Notes: a model not told the origin generated them from the sequence alone. Shown: positions 1 to 11,462, counted from the stretch's first letter. The stretch: DNA of 64,000 nt from Parastagonospora avenae f. sp. tritici 18332-5 (GCA_022559985.1 JAFJTR010000014.1:248001-312000), one strand, 5' to 3'. Numbers and translations: made by a program.

Positions 1-461
1 ACGTGCGAGGACACACGTGTGGCTTCCCGCTGAAGTGTATCCGGAGGACCCAATGTATTCGAGACTGATGATGGGAGAAGGCTCTTGAGCCAAAGCTGGA
101 GTCAGTGGCTAAGATGGCGTGTATAGCATCTAGAAGAATTTCTTCGAGAGCTTGCGTCAGAGGCTGCATAGTCAAGATGCCCACTACCATAGTCCTGAAA
201 GCTTCAATAGGCATACAAAATGGAATCATGAACTCTCCTCTATCCTTTCTCAAGAAAACTTACACTAATGTCGTCAATCAGAAAATCTTACCACAGGATA
301 GATACGTTGTTGCTCAAGATTCGCGACACCAGCTTCCCTTTCGAATTCGACGAATCCGGAAAAGCGCCGACGTCATGCCGCGGACTCTGGTTCTGGCCCC
401 ACCACGACCCCAGCATCTGCATGCGTCCGGACTTTGGGACCAGGCAGAAGTCTTTCGCCAT
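1..461 (-). CDS. Partial unrecognised protein at the left edge
   Basis: A minus-strand reading frame stays open to the window edge. The proposed start is the ATG at 461 (reads MAKDFCLVPKSG). Exon 1 spans 461-292. A GTAAGA donor at 291 and a TTTCAG acceptor ending at 195 give a 97-nt intron, and exon 2 runs 194-1 with no stop. Across the junction the protein reads VSILW then TMVVGILTMQPL, so the frame is kept. The second exon has a moderately hydrophobic stretch followed by an acidic helix-like segment. I do not recognise a family. It would share a 183-bp divergent promoter with the protease gene at 645. The alternative is that this is non-coding DNA with a chance open frame. Confidence 0.3.
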
Positions 462-644
462 GTTCTTACATGCATGATTGCGTACCGATCCTCCAAATAC
501 CAATCCCCGATATTTTGCTTGCTACAGCATTGCGCATCGATCAAAATCTGCTTGCTTGTTGTTTGCGAACAAAGGCGCGAGCGTGCCTCATAAGTCCGGG
601 TCCATTCTCCGAAATACCGAGGACAGCGGTAGACGAAGCACAGC

Positions 645-1671
645 ATGCCGGGTGGTTTCTCAAGATTGGTCAATGGTGCGCGGAAGCATTTGGGGGATAA
701 TTTACAGCCGGAGGATGGTTACCTTTCATGTGAGTGTGAAAAGAGCATATACTGGCGGACGAATCGTTCCTGACTGGAGTAGATCACGACGTAAGGTGTG
801 AGTATGCGCCACCCTATATTCATTCTTGCGCCTACATGGGGATCTTGGAGACTGATAGTTGAAGTATTACGGGAAGATGTCGACAGCATCAAGGACGACT
901 GGCTCACGGATAATGTACGCCCACCCACCATGATCGCATGCCACGCAGCTAACACACCCAGGCAATCGCATTCTGGCAAGAGTGCGTCTATCCACCCCAA
1001 ACCCCCCTCCCATCTTAACACCCACCAGATACCTCGAACGCGAAGAACTCACGGGCTTCCCCAAAGCTTCCATCGTCCTGCTCCGCCCCTCCATGTCCTA
1101 CATGCTCATGAACTCGGCCAACCCACTCTCCCTCAAAGAAGTCCTCCCAAACTTCAACGGCACAACACACATATTCCTACCCATCAACGACGCCGTCGAC
1201 GTTACGCAAGCCGAGGGCGGCTCCCACTGGTCGCTCCTCCTCGTCTCCATCATCGACGGCGTCGCCTTCCACTACGACTCCATGTCCAACGCCAACGACC
1301 GCGAGGGGCGCAGCACGACGATCAAGCTCGAGCAATTGCTGGGAAAGAGGCTGAGATACATACCCATGAACGACAGCCCGCAGCAGGAAAATGGGAGTGA
1401 CTGTGGCGTGTTTGTGTGTGTATTGATGAGGCATTTGCTGCTCAAGAGGCTGCTGAGGGCGGATGCGTCGAGGAAGATTAGTATGAGCATGAAGGATACG
1501 CATGTCCAGGCAAAGGATGGCAGGAAGACAATGCTCAAGGTTATCGAGGATAGGAAGAAGGAGGGCGAGCGGAGGAGGTCGAGGAGTCACTCGCCGTATC
1601 GGCCGAAGAGCTCGCAGAGTAAGAGTCCGCCGAGGATCGGGGAGGAGAACGAGGATCTCAGATCGACATGA
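645..1671 (+). CDS. NEDD8/SUMO-type cysteine protease (Ulp1/SENP8-like, DEN1)
   Basis: Cysteine protease of the C48 (Ulp1) family, closest in layout to SENP8/NEDP1, which removes NEDD8 from substrates and matures NEDD8. Five exons join in frame: 645-729, 783-797, 859-914, 962-981 and 1029-1671, giving 272 residues. The first exons encode the family signature YLSYHDV, then the stretch EDVDSIKDDWLTDN followed by AFWQEYLE. The catalytic triad is visible: His125 in SHW, Asp142 in HYDS and Cys184 in GSDCGVFVC. The C-terminus (about residue 235 on) is a basic, RS-rich tail (RRRSRSHSPYRPKSS), longer than the minimal SENP8 fold. The start was chosen because it is the first ATG in frame with the exon 1 motif. 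The small exons of 15 and 20 nt rest on my splice reading. NEDD8 rather than SUMO specificity is inferred from the small size and the N-terminal motif. Confidence 0.88.
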
Positions 1672-1919
1672 ATTAGTATGAGTAAGGCACGCATAGGCTA
1701 TCCCGTTGCGGAGCTTTTACAATCCGGACCTGCCTTTCTACATGACTTTATTTCAGACGACAGCCTCATGTTTATATGATTCCCCAGTACATACTCAACG
1801 AGACGAAGCACTCAACCATAGCATGGAGTTTTCAGTTCAGCCAACGTCGAATAAATTATGAACATCTATGATATATGCAAACCGACGCCGGCAATGCAGC
1901 TATGTGCAGGGTGAAAAGT

Positions 1920-4105
1920 TTAACCATGTGCAGCAGTTTCCTCAGCCTTCTTCTCCTCACGCACCACATTCCCCTCCTTATCCCTCGGCAGCCTCGCCCA
2001 ATTCGTTTTGAAGCGCTTCTTACTCGGATCGAACCGCGGAAACGGATGCGCCTCGGTATTAAGCACGATCTGATCCAGCGGCAACAAATCGTTCGGGCTG
2101 AAGAGCAAGTAGAAGTACTTGAGCGTCTCGGCCTGTACACACCCAACATTAGCACATTCACACTCCCAACACAAGGCTCAGGGCGTGTAGAACTTACCAG
2201 CCAAAAACTCTCCATATTATCCCTCTTCGGCGGCGGCACCTCCATGACATCCCCGACGCTCGTGAACCCCCCTCCATTCTCCACAAGCGTGTGCTTGACA
2301 AACGCCTCGAACATTTCCCAGCCCCAGGAGCGATACAGCTCGTCGCCCGTGATGCGCCACATGTAGAACAGCGATTCGACCGTCTCGGGGCGCTGCAGGT
2401 TGTGCGCGTCCGCCGGCTTGATGTTGAAGTCGTCTTTCCAGTGGTCGTCGGCGGGCGGGTCGGCGGCCATTGGGGATGTCGATTCCAGCACACCATCGGC
2501 GTACATGCGCGGCGGGTCGGCGAGCTCGAAGTGTGCGATTTCGGGCGCGAGGCCGGTGGGGGTTACGCGGTACATGCCCATGCATGTCTTTGTGAGTTCG
2601 CGGGCGAGGATCAGGTCTTCTTCTTGCTGTTTGCCCCAAGATGGCAGTTTGCGCGCTTCGGAGACGGAGAGACCGCCGGTGGCGGCGAGCGCGATAGTGC
2701 CCGGGTAGAAGCAGACGAGGTGGTCCATTTTGGGGTGCAGGTGGCCGTCGAGACCAGAGGGCCGCTCGGCGAGGACGGTGAAGTGGCTGTTCTTAGTGTA
2801 TGTGAGGAGGTGCTTTTTGACGCCTGCGAGGGACTCGTCCCACATGTCGCGGTAGATGGACTCGCCGGTTTGCAGGTGTTGCTTGATGAGGTATTCGTAG
2901 TAGCTGTCGCCTCTGCTGCCGAGACGGATTTCGTTGCCGCGGAAGGAGCCGCGATCGGCGTAGATGAAGATGGGGAGGAGGCCGTCTTTGGCGCCGTTGT
3001 TGTCGACGACTTCCATGACTTTCTCGGCTTTCTCCCAGTAGTGGCCTTCACCGGTTATGTAGGCGAGGTACTTCATTTCGAGCTGGAGGGACGTTGCTTC
3101 GGCGGTGGAGGATGCGCCGCCGTCTGCGTGGGAGGCTTCGCCTTTGCCGTCTTTGAGGATAACGCTGGCCCAGGGCACGCCAGATGGGGATTCGTACGCA
3201 CCCATGAGACGGTCGGCGAGATCGTCTGCCTTTTCCAGGAACAAGTCTTCCTCTTTCTGGTTGTCTGGCTTCATGCCTGGCAGCGTCTCTTGCAAGTAAT
3301 GCGCCGAGAGGAGCCCACCCAGCATACGAATCGTCGTCTCGAAGGTATTGACATCCTGGTCCTTGTTGTAGTCCAACGTCGTGGATACCCATTCCCGCGC
3401 ATGCTTGAGCTCCGTCGTAAGGTTCATGAGCATGAGCGTGTCCAGCGCATCCACAATGATCCAGCCCATGCCATTCGGTTGTGCCATGTACCTGCCATTC
3501 CTTGAAACCGGGTGGTACTCATCGTATCCCCATCCATGTTTCTCATACGCATGCCAGCTCAGCAGGAACGCATTCTTAACATCCTCCCTCCTCTTCTCCC
3601 AATCGACATTACTCTTCTTCGCGCCGCCAACAGCGCCGCCAACAGCGCCCCAACTCGCGCCCTTCTCCTTCGCCTTATCCGCCACCTCAGCCGGCGCACT
3701 CCTCCATCCAAACCAATACACCAGCGTCAGCACCACCAGCGCAATCAACCCGACACCCCTTCTACTCCTCAAAAAACCCCTCCGCCCCGTGACCCCATAC
3801 GCACGACTCTTCCCCTCAGGTTTATCCTTGTACATTGGCAATCCCTTCTCGTTCCCCGCGAACTTATTCCAGACATTATCCTCGAAGCGGCGCTGAGCGT
3901 TTTCGAAATTCGGCACGTTGCGCGGGACAGCGAAGGACATATCTGAGTCCCTGAGCGCCTGGGTAGTGGCCTCGACAGCCTGTCTAGTCGAGACGAGGGC
4001 TTGCGCGGACGAGTGCGCTGTCTTGTGCGCGGCGGCTTGGAGGAGGGAGAATGCGGCCGGAGTGGCTTTGGATCGGAGGTTGAACGGGTCGCGTGTCGAG
4101 TTCAT
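1920..4105 (-). CDS. Class I alpha-1,2-mannosidase (GH47), type II membrane protein
   Basis: Glycoside hydrolase family 47 enzyme that trims alpha-1,2-mannose from N-glycans in the ER or Golgi. Exon 1 runs 4105-2198 and exon 2 runs 2132-1920, with a GTAAG donor and TACAG acceptor (65-nt intron), giving 706 residues. The start is the ATG reading MNSTRDPFNLRSK; the open frame continues upstream but has no further ATG. An N-terminal cytosolic segment of roughly 90 residues is followed by one membrane anchor (GVGLIALVVLTLVYWFGW) and a stem. Family motifs follow: GMGWIIVDALDTL, HLVCFYPG, ESLFYMWRITGDELYR, AETLKYFYLLFS and the calcium-site NTEAHPFPRF near the C-terminus. Length and architecture fit a fungal Golgi or ER mannosidase IA. 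Localisation is inferred from the signal anchor; no HDEL-type signal is present. Confidence 0.95.
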
Positions 4106-4622
4106 CGAACGAACGCGCCTAGAAATCTTAAAAGAATGGCGAACGTTGGGGGACTTCACATTTCCAATTCACCGCAATCGATTTTAATTTTATTTCAATG
4201 GTTTTTTTACATGTGAAAGTGTTAAGGGTTTTTGCAGTGGAGGAACTGCGCCGCGCATCCTCTCGTCTTACGCTTTCGACCAGGTGTTCATTGTTGCTCA
4301 AGCAATGGATCGGCAGGGATCCAAGCTCCGCGCGCATCTCGCAACCAACATGTCAGTTTGTGGCACCTGCTGGCGGAGCGTCAACGGGAGCGCTGAGAGC
4401 TCCACCACACAGCCCGACATGACTGCCTTTTGTGATACACGACGCGCAAGTCGATGTGACTCCGCCTCTTCGGTTTAGAAAGGGTCGTGAAAGTGACAAC
4501 ATATAACATGAGCAACCCAAAGACATTCGCACAGTAGCAATCGTTGTTCGCATGATCAGCGCGCACCCTGCGACCTTGAACCCTCATCATTACGGCGTGG
4601 TGTCGTCACTAGTATTACAGAA
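4106..4622. other. Divergent intergenic region, no gene seen
   Basis: The stretch separates the mannosidase (-) from the metallo-beta-lactamase-fold gene (+) and presumably carries both promoters. I see no supported ORF, repeat or clear TATA element. Confidence 0.6.
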
Positions 4623-4784
4623 ATGCCTTCCTACGATGCAGACAAGCTGCGATTCCTCTTCTTCGCATTGTTTTCTTGCTTTCCCATATACTCCTATCGG
4701 AAGTCACAGGATACTGCTGCGTCGACTATTTCGCACGCAGGCCCACGAAGAAGCAGATTGAGACAGGAGCAGCAACAATCATGA
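4623..4784 (+). promoter_or_regulatory. Candidate upstream ORF overlapping the next start codon
   Basis: An ATG at 4623 opens a 53-codon frame that stops with TGA at 4782-4784. The stop overlaps the main ATG at 4781 as ATGA. The peptide begins MPSYDADKLRFLFFALFSC, so it has a hydrophobic stretch. The overlap is the arrangement expected for termination-reinitiation. It could instead be a chance ORF in the leader, or part of a first exon joined by an unseen intron. Confidence 0.35.
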
Positions 4785-5815
4785 AGTGTTTAACTATCAA
4801 ACCTTCGAGCTCAGGCGCTCCGGTCAGAGACCAAGTTTCCGTACCGTCTGCACTCCCAGATGCCAAGGAGACGAAGGTACATCCTACGAATGCGCCGTCG
4901 GACGCTACGAATGCATCGCTCTTCTTTGTCGGCACGGCTACGACGATAATCGAATGGGCGGGCCTGCGCATCCTCACAGACCCGAACTTTCTCCACGCTG
5001 GTGATCATGTACATCTGGGCCCAGGAGTCTCTGGCACTCGTCGTACCAACCCAGCCATCGACTTGGAAGAACTACCTCGCATCGATGTCATCTTCCTATC
5101 ACATTACCATGAAGATCACTTCGATAGGGAAGTCGAGGAGAAACTGACGAAGAATATTCCGATTATTACGACGCCGCATGCAAAGGAGTGTTTGACGAGC
5201 AAGGGCGAGGACAGCTTCACGAACGTCCACGCGCTGGACTTTTGGGAGACGCTAGTGCTAGATGTCGAGGGCGAGGAGCGGCAGGGAAAGACACCTGGGC
5301 TCAAGATTACGGGCGTGCCAGGCAAGCATGTCCCGCCTGGCCCTCTGAACATTGCGAACGAGATACTGAAAGCTGTGCCGCCGACGAATGGGTGGATGAT
5401 TGAACTGGGTTACTCGGATACAGTAACTGACGACTCCTTCGAGAACGGATACAGAATCTACATCTCAGGTGACACGCTAATGGTCGACGAGCTCAAGGAG
5501 ATACCCGAGCGGTACAAGGACCAGAATATCGACCTCATGCTGGTTCACCTGGGCGGCACGACGATCCCAGGGCCGAAGATGCCGTTGTTGATGGTCACCA
5601 TGGACGCAAAGCAGGGAGTGCAGCTCATGCAGCTGATCAATCCAGACCTGACGATTCCGATCCATTACGACGATTACGATGTGTTCTTGAGTCCGTTGGA
5701 CGACTTCAAAAAGGCGGTGCATGCGGCGGGGTTGGACTCCAAGGTGGTGTATCTAGATCGGAAAGATCAGTTCAAGTTTAATGTTAGACAAGGGAAGAAA
5801 GTAGAGGCCTGGTAG
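4781..5815 (+). CDS. Metallo-beta-lactamase-fold hydrolase (NAPE-PLD/UlaG-like)
   Basis: Metal-dependent hydrolase of the metallo-beta-lactamase superfamily, single exon, 344 residues. The fold is shown by SLFFVGTATTIIEWAGLRIL then TDPNF near residues 45-75, the zinc-binding motif HYHEDH around residue 108, a second-shell GDT in YISGDTLMVDE, the LVHLGGTT strand, and the final metal ligand in IPIHYDDYDVF. This arrangement matches the Lactamase_B_2 group, which includes NAPE-PLD and UlaG-like enzymes. The substrate cannot be read from sequence. The start ATG at 4781 is the first in frame; the frame is open further upstream but only through non-ATG codons. It is convergent with the eL38 gene, about 250 bp away. 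Confidence 0.85.
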   Translation: MKCLTIKPSSSGAPVRDQVSVPSALPDAKETKVHPTNAPSDATNASLFFVGTATTIIEWAGLRILTDPNFLHAGDHVHLGPGVSGTRRTNPAIDLEELPRIDVIFLSHYHEDHFDREVEEKLTKNIPIITTPHAKECLTSKGEDSFTNVHALDFWETLVLDVEGEERQGKTPGLKITGVPGKHVPPGPLNIANEILKAVPPTNGWMIELGYSDTVTDDSFENGYRIYISGDTLMVDELKEIPERYKDQNIDLMLVHLGGTTIPGPKMPLLMVTMDAKQGVQLMQLINPDLTIPIHYDDYDVFLSPLDDFKKAVHAAGLDSKVVYLDRKDQFKFNVRQGKKVEAW

Positions 5816-6066
5816 GCCATCCAAGTCTCGAGAAACGTATAAGAAATGCACCAATCAAAACGATGTCCAGCAAGTTGCGAGGCGCAATGTGAAGTTTGAC
5901 TTTTTCATTCCTGGTGAACTCTCTTTTACGAGGTTCGGTATGCCATTGAAGAAAGGTTATCCGTTTGACGCCCGTCCGCTCATGCCATGCCAGTCGTACT
6001 TCGTGCGCTGACTTCTTCACCTCGCACTCAGTTTCCTCGTCTGCCTCCTCATCGTCGTGGCTCCAT

Positions 6067-6543
6067 TTATGCGGCGTGCTTGCCCTTGGGGTTCTTCTTG
6101 CCAACGTCGGAGATGGTAAGACCTGTAGTTCCGTGTTAGCCATTGCTCCATTTTGGACAAGCTGCAGCGCGTGGTATGCAGTGTGTAGAAAATTTGACTA
6201 GGGGTGTGCGTACCCGGGGGCAGACTCTGCTTGAGCTTCTCGGCCTTGTCGGTGTCCTTAAGAACGAGGGTGTAGACGTTCTTTGAGCATCGGACCTTGA
6301 ACTTGATGTTGTTGACCTTCTTGTTCTTCTTTATGCGGGCAGCTGTCGTACTGTCAGTCTCATCCTCTCACTACACCCGAGTCCCCTCAATTGCAGTCCT
6401 CCTGCAGCCCTGAATTGGCCCAGCAATATTTCCTCCTCTTGCGACATGCGATTCCTCGAGATTGTGTGGTGAGACGTACACTTAGCGTCCTTGCGCCTGC
6501 AGATCTCGATGAACTGCTTGATATCGGAGACTTCAGAAGGCAT
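6067..6543 (-). CDS. RPL38: 60S ribosomal protein eL38
   Basis: Ribosomal large-subunit protein L38. Three exons on the minus strand, 6543-6480, 6342-6214 and 6122-6067, give 82 residues. The joined protein reads SDIKQFIEICRRKDAK, SARIKKNKK, FKVRCSKNVYTLVL and AEKLKQSLPPGL, which is the L38 family from end to end. The last exon adds a lysine-rich fungal tail (TISDVGKKNPKGKHAA), making it slightly longer than the 70-residue animal protein. Donors are GTACGT and GTACGC. As a ribosomal gene, strong constitutive expression is expected. Its 5' end lies about 340 bp from the divergent small membrane-protein gene. Confidence 0.95.
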
Positions 6544-6881
6544 CTTGGCTGATTTTGACGAGTCGGTTCGGATTGTTCGTTTCGGTCGTGATCGTGAACT
6601 TTCGTGGCCCAGGCAATTTGGCGTGTGGAGTGGACTGCTCGCTACGCACGGGCCGCCGAAGGGCGGTGTTGCGCGAGGCCGGAAGCGGGATGGAGGGGTG
6701 ACGACGTCTGTGGCGCGAACGTAGATGAAGGAGATGGTTGCGAGAGCAAAGGTGTTGCCTTGGACCTACATAAATTCCCTAAGCCCTGAGAAATCATCTG
6801 CACATTCTTAGATACACAGGTCGCAAGCCACACGGCCTCCACCTGATACAACTCCGTCGTAGCCACTCTCCAGCATTCAAT

Positions 6882-7430
6882 ATGCCTACCCCAATCGACC
6901 GTGCAGTCAGCCAACGTGTAAGTGCCCAATCGATACCTTGGAACTACTTCATCATCGTAAGGTGCCTCTTGTGAATGAACAGCTGTGTGCTGACACTATT
7001 CCAGGGTCCTTTCTTTGCCTTTGCTGCTGTCATTACGGGTGTCGCAGCATGGAGCATCTGGGGTCAAGATCTCTTCCCCAGCCGTGATCCTACTGGTGGT
7101 ATGTATTCTCTTCAGCAAACATCTGGGCTTGTGCTAATACCTGGTGCAGATCCAGACACCTGGACTCACGAGCAATGTGTAACTTGGCTCAACAACGTAA
7201 GTCGCCACCCATCTTTCCAGTCCAAATACCATGCGTGGTGTTATCGCTTCGTCTGATTCACGATACATGCTGCCTTGTATTGGACTTGAAGTTTGATGTA
7301 CTAACATAACTTGCAGCGAAATCTACATCCATCTGCTCTTGCAACAACCGCTGAGCTTCTTGAGCGGATCAAGGCCAACATGAGAGTCGCCAGAGAAAGG
7401 ACTCCACTACGAGACAACGAGACGGCATAG
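6882..7430 (+). CDS. Small single-pass membrane protein with a SAP/Ish1-like C-terminus
   Basis: Four small exons (6882-6917, 7005-7098, 7150-7196 and 7317-7430) join in frame to give 96 residues. The N-terminal part holds one hydrophobic helix (GPFFAFAAVITGVAAWSIWG, about residues 13-32). The C-terminal half reads DPDTWTHEQCVTWLNNRNLH followed by a stretch ending ELLERIKANM, which resembles the helix-turn-helix of SAP or Ish1-like motifs (the W..E....WL..R.L pattern). I infer a small organellar or ER membrane protein conserved among fungi; no enzymatic role is suggested. Splice sites are canonical (GTAAGT, GTATGT, GTAAGT; CAG acceptors). It lies divergent from eL38 and convergent with the gene at 8075. 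Confidence 0.75.
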
Positions 7431-8074
7431 GCTCAAAGCTCAGTCGAGTTCAAGAGGCTTGTGTTGGGCAGCCATGATGTTATATGAAATGCTTTCGCTG
7501 AGATTGTTTCCTGATACCCCTTGTACATATTCCTAGTGCATTTGGATAACTGCACGTCATATTACTTTGTGATCAATCCATGCTTCCACCATGCGCAGAA
7601 TCTTTCTCTTGCATACAAAATCTTGATTTAACACTTTTGTATTTGATATAGCCTGTCAATCTAGAGGAAAGAAGAGTGTGGATCCTTTGCTCCAGGAGGT
7701 CAAAATCCATCTCGTCAATCAAGTCTCAACTGACTTCTTACATCCTGAGTGTGCGGAACAGCACGAGGCACTACAGAACCTCGTCCTGCCTTGTAGACCG
7801 ACCCCAAGTTTCATACTGAGAGTTTCGGCCTCCAGGATGGCACCACGGTAATTGTCCAGCCCCATCATCGCCAGTCCAAACGCCAACGCCGACCAGCCTT
7901 GAGGCCATCCAGCCCACACTATCCCACCCAAACTCCGTACTCCTAACAACCACTTTTCCTTTCCCCCGTAATCTCCCCAAACACACCGATCACCTACTCC
8001 GCCATCTCAAACTCCTTCAGCATCTCCTCACTCGCCTTGAAGTGCTCCTCATCCTCAGCAGCTGCAGCCTCCTC
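7431..8074. other. Convergent intergenic region, no gene seen
   Basis: It lies between two convergent genes and should hold both 3' UTRs. I find no convincing ORF; the open frames here lack motifs and splice support. Confidence 0.6.
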
Positions 8075-10238
8075 CTACATCATCTCACAGTTGAGACGCT
8101 CCAACTCTTCCTCCATGCGCTTTTTGTACAGCTCCATCTTCTTGTCGAGCGCTTCATGCTTCTTGGCCGTCTCGAGCCGCACCTGACGTATGGCCTCAAG
8201 CTTCTTGCGCTGTTCGGCGACCTTGCGCTCGACGCTCATTAGACGTGGGCTAGAGGTGCCTGAAGGGAGACGCGGCACGATCGTGGTCGAAGTCGGGTTG
8301 AGCGGGCTGGGGGTAAATTTTAGTCGCTTGGAGTGAGAGGAAGAGCCATCAATCAGGTCGACATGAACTTGATTCTCCGGTGTGACGGGTACCTCAGGAG
8401 CGGGCCTCTTCGGCGTCGTTGGGGATGTGGGAATGGTGTTGACCGGCGAGGCGGGAAAATTCTTGGGCGGGATACGAACTTGCGGGTCTTTCTTGGTAGC
8501 TGCCCTGGTCGGAGTGGCAGACTTCTTGCCAGTGCTGCTTGCAGGTTTGGCGGGGTTTGGAGGGAGGCTGGAGGGTTTCGTGGCACCACCTTCCCTGGTT
8601 GAGCTCGTCTTTCGCTTGGTTGTAGTTACTGCAATTGTATCACTAGTAATCTGTCCTTCTTCGATTTAGCCTTCTCAGCGGGCTCCTTGACGGTAGTCTT
8701 GGTCTTTTCGACAATCTCGTCCTTTCCGACAGACTTTCCAGTAGACTTTCCAGTGGACTTTCCAGCGGACTCCTTGACTACATCGCTACTATCCATGTCT
8801 TTAGCATCACCACCGTCGGCCATGCTGTTTTCGGAGGCGTCTGCAGCCTTATCGACATCGCGGTCAGTAGCAGAAGCCGAGGGAACCCCAGTATTGTTTT
8901 CTTTTGTAGCAGCCTTGTTGATAGGCGTGAAGGAAGTCTCAGTAGAGTGTGGCACTGGTGAGGTCTTGCTGAACACACGATTGAGAGGGTCTCCATTGGC
9001 TTCGCCCGGCACTTCGGAACCAAGAGTCGTATCCGGAGCCTTGACTTCGTCCTTCTCGGTAATTGAAGAAGCCATCTTAGGTGTGGTAGGTGGTGTAGTT
9101 GTAGGCTTGAGCAACTGTTTCTTGAGGAGTGTAGGAGACTGGAGGTAGTTGTTAGCAAAATAGAAATTGGTTTATGTCGCAGGCGCGGCAATTCGCAGTG
9201 ACCCTGGATTACCGCGAGATCAAGGTGAAAGCAGAATTGTCTCTTACCTTTGCGACTGGAACTTTCTGCGGAGCGCTTGTTGGGGTAAGTGGTACGTCAG
9301 GGGCTGGTGAAGACGTGTGCGTTGAGCTAGTCCCGTCATCCCTCAGTGGTTTCATATCGATCGATAGCGGAGGGACTGGCTCGAGATTCAAAGTATGAGG
9401 CTCAGTTTTATCCCTGCTATTTAGGTCGTATATCCGACCCAGCTTATGTTCCGTAACTGTGTCTATACGCATGTCAGCTATAGCGTATAGAACAAAAATG
9501 AAGACATTACCTTTACTTCGGTAGTGGAAGCGGAATATCGCCCATGGTTCGGTGCCCGGGCGCTTCAAGTTTCTCTTCCGCTGCTCTCGCTTCACCTCCC
9601 CATCATCGAGCGGTGCTGAGTTCTTCTCGAAATCCATCTGGCATGTAGGGGCAATCAGCTTGTAAGTAGCGGATCTTGGCACCTCGTCATCCTCGGCGTT
9701 TTCACTGATGCTGTCATACTTCCCGTACCTAACGGGAGCATGAGTTACACCTAGTTGCCGCGTCACATAGAGCCGCAGCTCTATGGTGTCGACGGTCTCC
9801 TTGCCTTCTCCTAAACTGGCGGTTACACCTGAGATCGGAGCAACCAGCATTTCGGTGTCGATGACGTCCTTGCCAGCTTTGTACACAAACTTTTTTGCGT
9901 CGAGCTTTTTGTTTTTTTGTTTTTCTGTAAATGGACGCTCTTGGCGGCGTAGGAAAACGCTTTACGGAAGATATCATCTACGATCACATCGTATGCGATG
10001 ACGATCGTCTGTTATGTCAGCATCTGTCGTCTTGATTTGAATTCCGAAAGTGACTTACGGTGCCGCTGAACCTGCCGAATACCTTCACCTTATCCCCTTC
10101 ATCGACGGGTACATATGAACAAAAAGCCTTGTCGTTGGTATCGATATATTCTCCATACTCTTCCAGGGCCTCAAGTTGACCTTCCACATGCACGTGGATT
10201 TCAGCCTTACGGTCGGTATCCTTCTCCATGACCTTCAT
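8075..10238 (-). CDS. Uncharacterised protein with a C-terminal coiled coil; frame interrupted twice
   Basis: I do not recognise a named family with confidence; the N-terminal beta-rich part (AEIHVHVEGQ, DKVKVFGRFSG) vaguely recalls fungal DUF7918-type proteins. Clear exons are 10238-10059, 10008-9511 (with a break inside), 9456-9248 and 9138-8075 (with a break inside). The first break lies in an A-rich run near 9905-9965; the second lies near 8651-8691. Either two 41-nt introns (9965-9925, donor GTAAAG; 8691-8651, donor GTCAAG) or two missing single bases restore the frame. With the introns the protein is 622 residues. The middle is Ser/Thr/Lys-rich and probably disordered, with three KSTGKS-like repeats. 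The last 65 residues form a charged coiled coil (SVERKVAEQRKKLEAIRQV). The start is the first in-frame ATG (MKVMEKDTDRK). Confidence 0.6.
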
Positions 10239-11462
10239 CACCGCGTCTTTCCGGCTGTTACCGGGCTCTGTTGGAGAAGTATGATTGAGCAGGAGGTCAG
10301 TATCGCCTCCGAGTATTGTTGTCCTTTGAGGTGAGTCTAGGGCACGAGGTCGAGCTGGAAAAGAGGCCTGAGCTAGCTTGCAGACTGCCCGTGTAGATTG
10401 GAACAAGGATAGATGTTGGACAGGACGAATGTAGACTCAAGACGCCTATGAGGGAGTAATTGTTGCTTTGTTGTCACCGCTGAAGCTGGTGCTGCTAAGT
10501 CCAAGTATATGAAAAAGTCAGAGCCCGTCGCTGCCGGGAACCACACTCTCGACGCTAGTGCAGGTGAGAGAAGTCAGTCTGCGCCCGTGCAGTCATCAAT
10601 TGCTGGAATGATCCTTTGACTGCCCAGGTGTGGTAGAGTTGAGACTGGCAATAACAGGAAGCAATTGATCGAAGGAGAAGTAAAACAATCGTTGGAAGGA
10701 GAGAATAATGGGCAGTGTATGTGTAGTGGTCAAGTAGATGTCTGCTCAGGACAGCGAGCAGGCTCCAACTCTCATGAGGTGAAGGTGAGTCGGGCCTGCG
10801 CGGCGTGAATGTCCATGTCCTCGGATCAGCCCCCAATGACGCTCAAGATTGGACATTGTCGCGTGGGGGTGTAGGCGCATCAATCGGACTCGATGAAGCA
10901 TGTGAACTGTTCATGTATGTGCCTTGTCTACAACGATCACCAGGAAATGGTTTCTGAGAAGTATCCTTGGATGAAGCGTGCAAATTCTGATCTCAATCGA
11001 CGTGTGTCAAAAAAGATGCTGCAGACGTCCACATTACTAGAGCAGTTCCATATGGTGGGCATCGACCAAGGAAACGCCTTTGCCCAAAGATGGAGCCTCC
11101 GGCGTCGTGTAACAGGTGCTACATATTTGTTGCTCGTGCTCGACACGACCTCAGGCTCTGGATTCGTCACATGTCAGATCGTGCGGAAGGTCTCCGTCGT
11201 GCATAGCGCAATCACACTATGTCGCTCAGGAATAGTCAAAACAGCCGTTGTTGCTCAAGCCAAGAGCGCAGCCTCGTGCCGCAGATAATAAATCGGCGTT
11301 GGGGTTGAAGATGGTTCATCGGCCGCGGCGGAAAGACGGATGCGGTCACTGCCAAGCGCGGTTTCTCCGGGTTGCTTTTTCGGCGTCGGTAGCTTCATCC
11401 AGCTTGTTCCTCTGCCTCAAATCCCTCACCACCAGCTACTAGCACCACCACCGCCAATCACC
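10239..11462. other. Divergent intergenic region
   Basis: This 1.2-kb stretch separates two divergent genes. A 131-codon ATG frame at 10893-11288 has no recognisable motif and a composition unlike the neighbours, so I do not call it. Nothing else is supported. Confidence 0.55.

Noticed and set aside
2291..3505. 404-codon plus-strand frame opposite the mannosidase
   Set aside because: It lies antisense to GH47 motifs; its Val/Gly/Glu-rich composition is what high third-position GC on the other strand produces.
4105..4159. Longer N-terminus for the mannosidase starting at 4159
   Set aside because: The codon there is GTG; the first in-frame ATG is at 4105 and gives a normal type II membrane protein.
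10893..11288. 131-codon ATG frame in a divergent promoter region
   Set aside because: No recognisable motif, codon use unlike the neighbours, and it occupies the likely IDH1 promoter.
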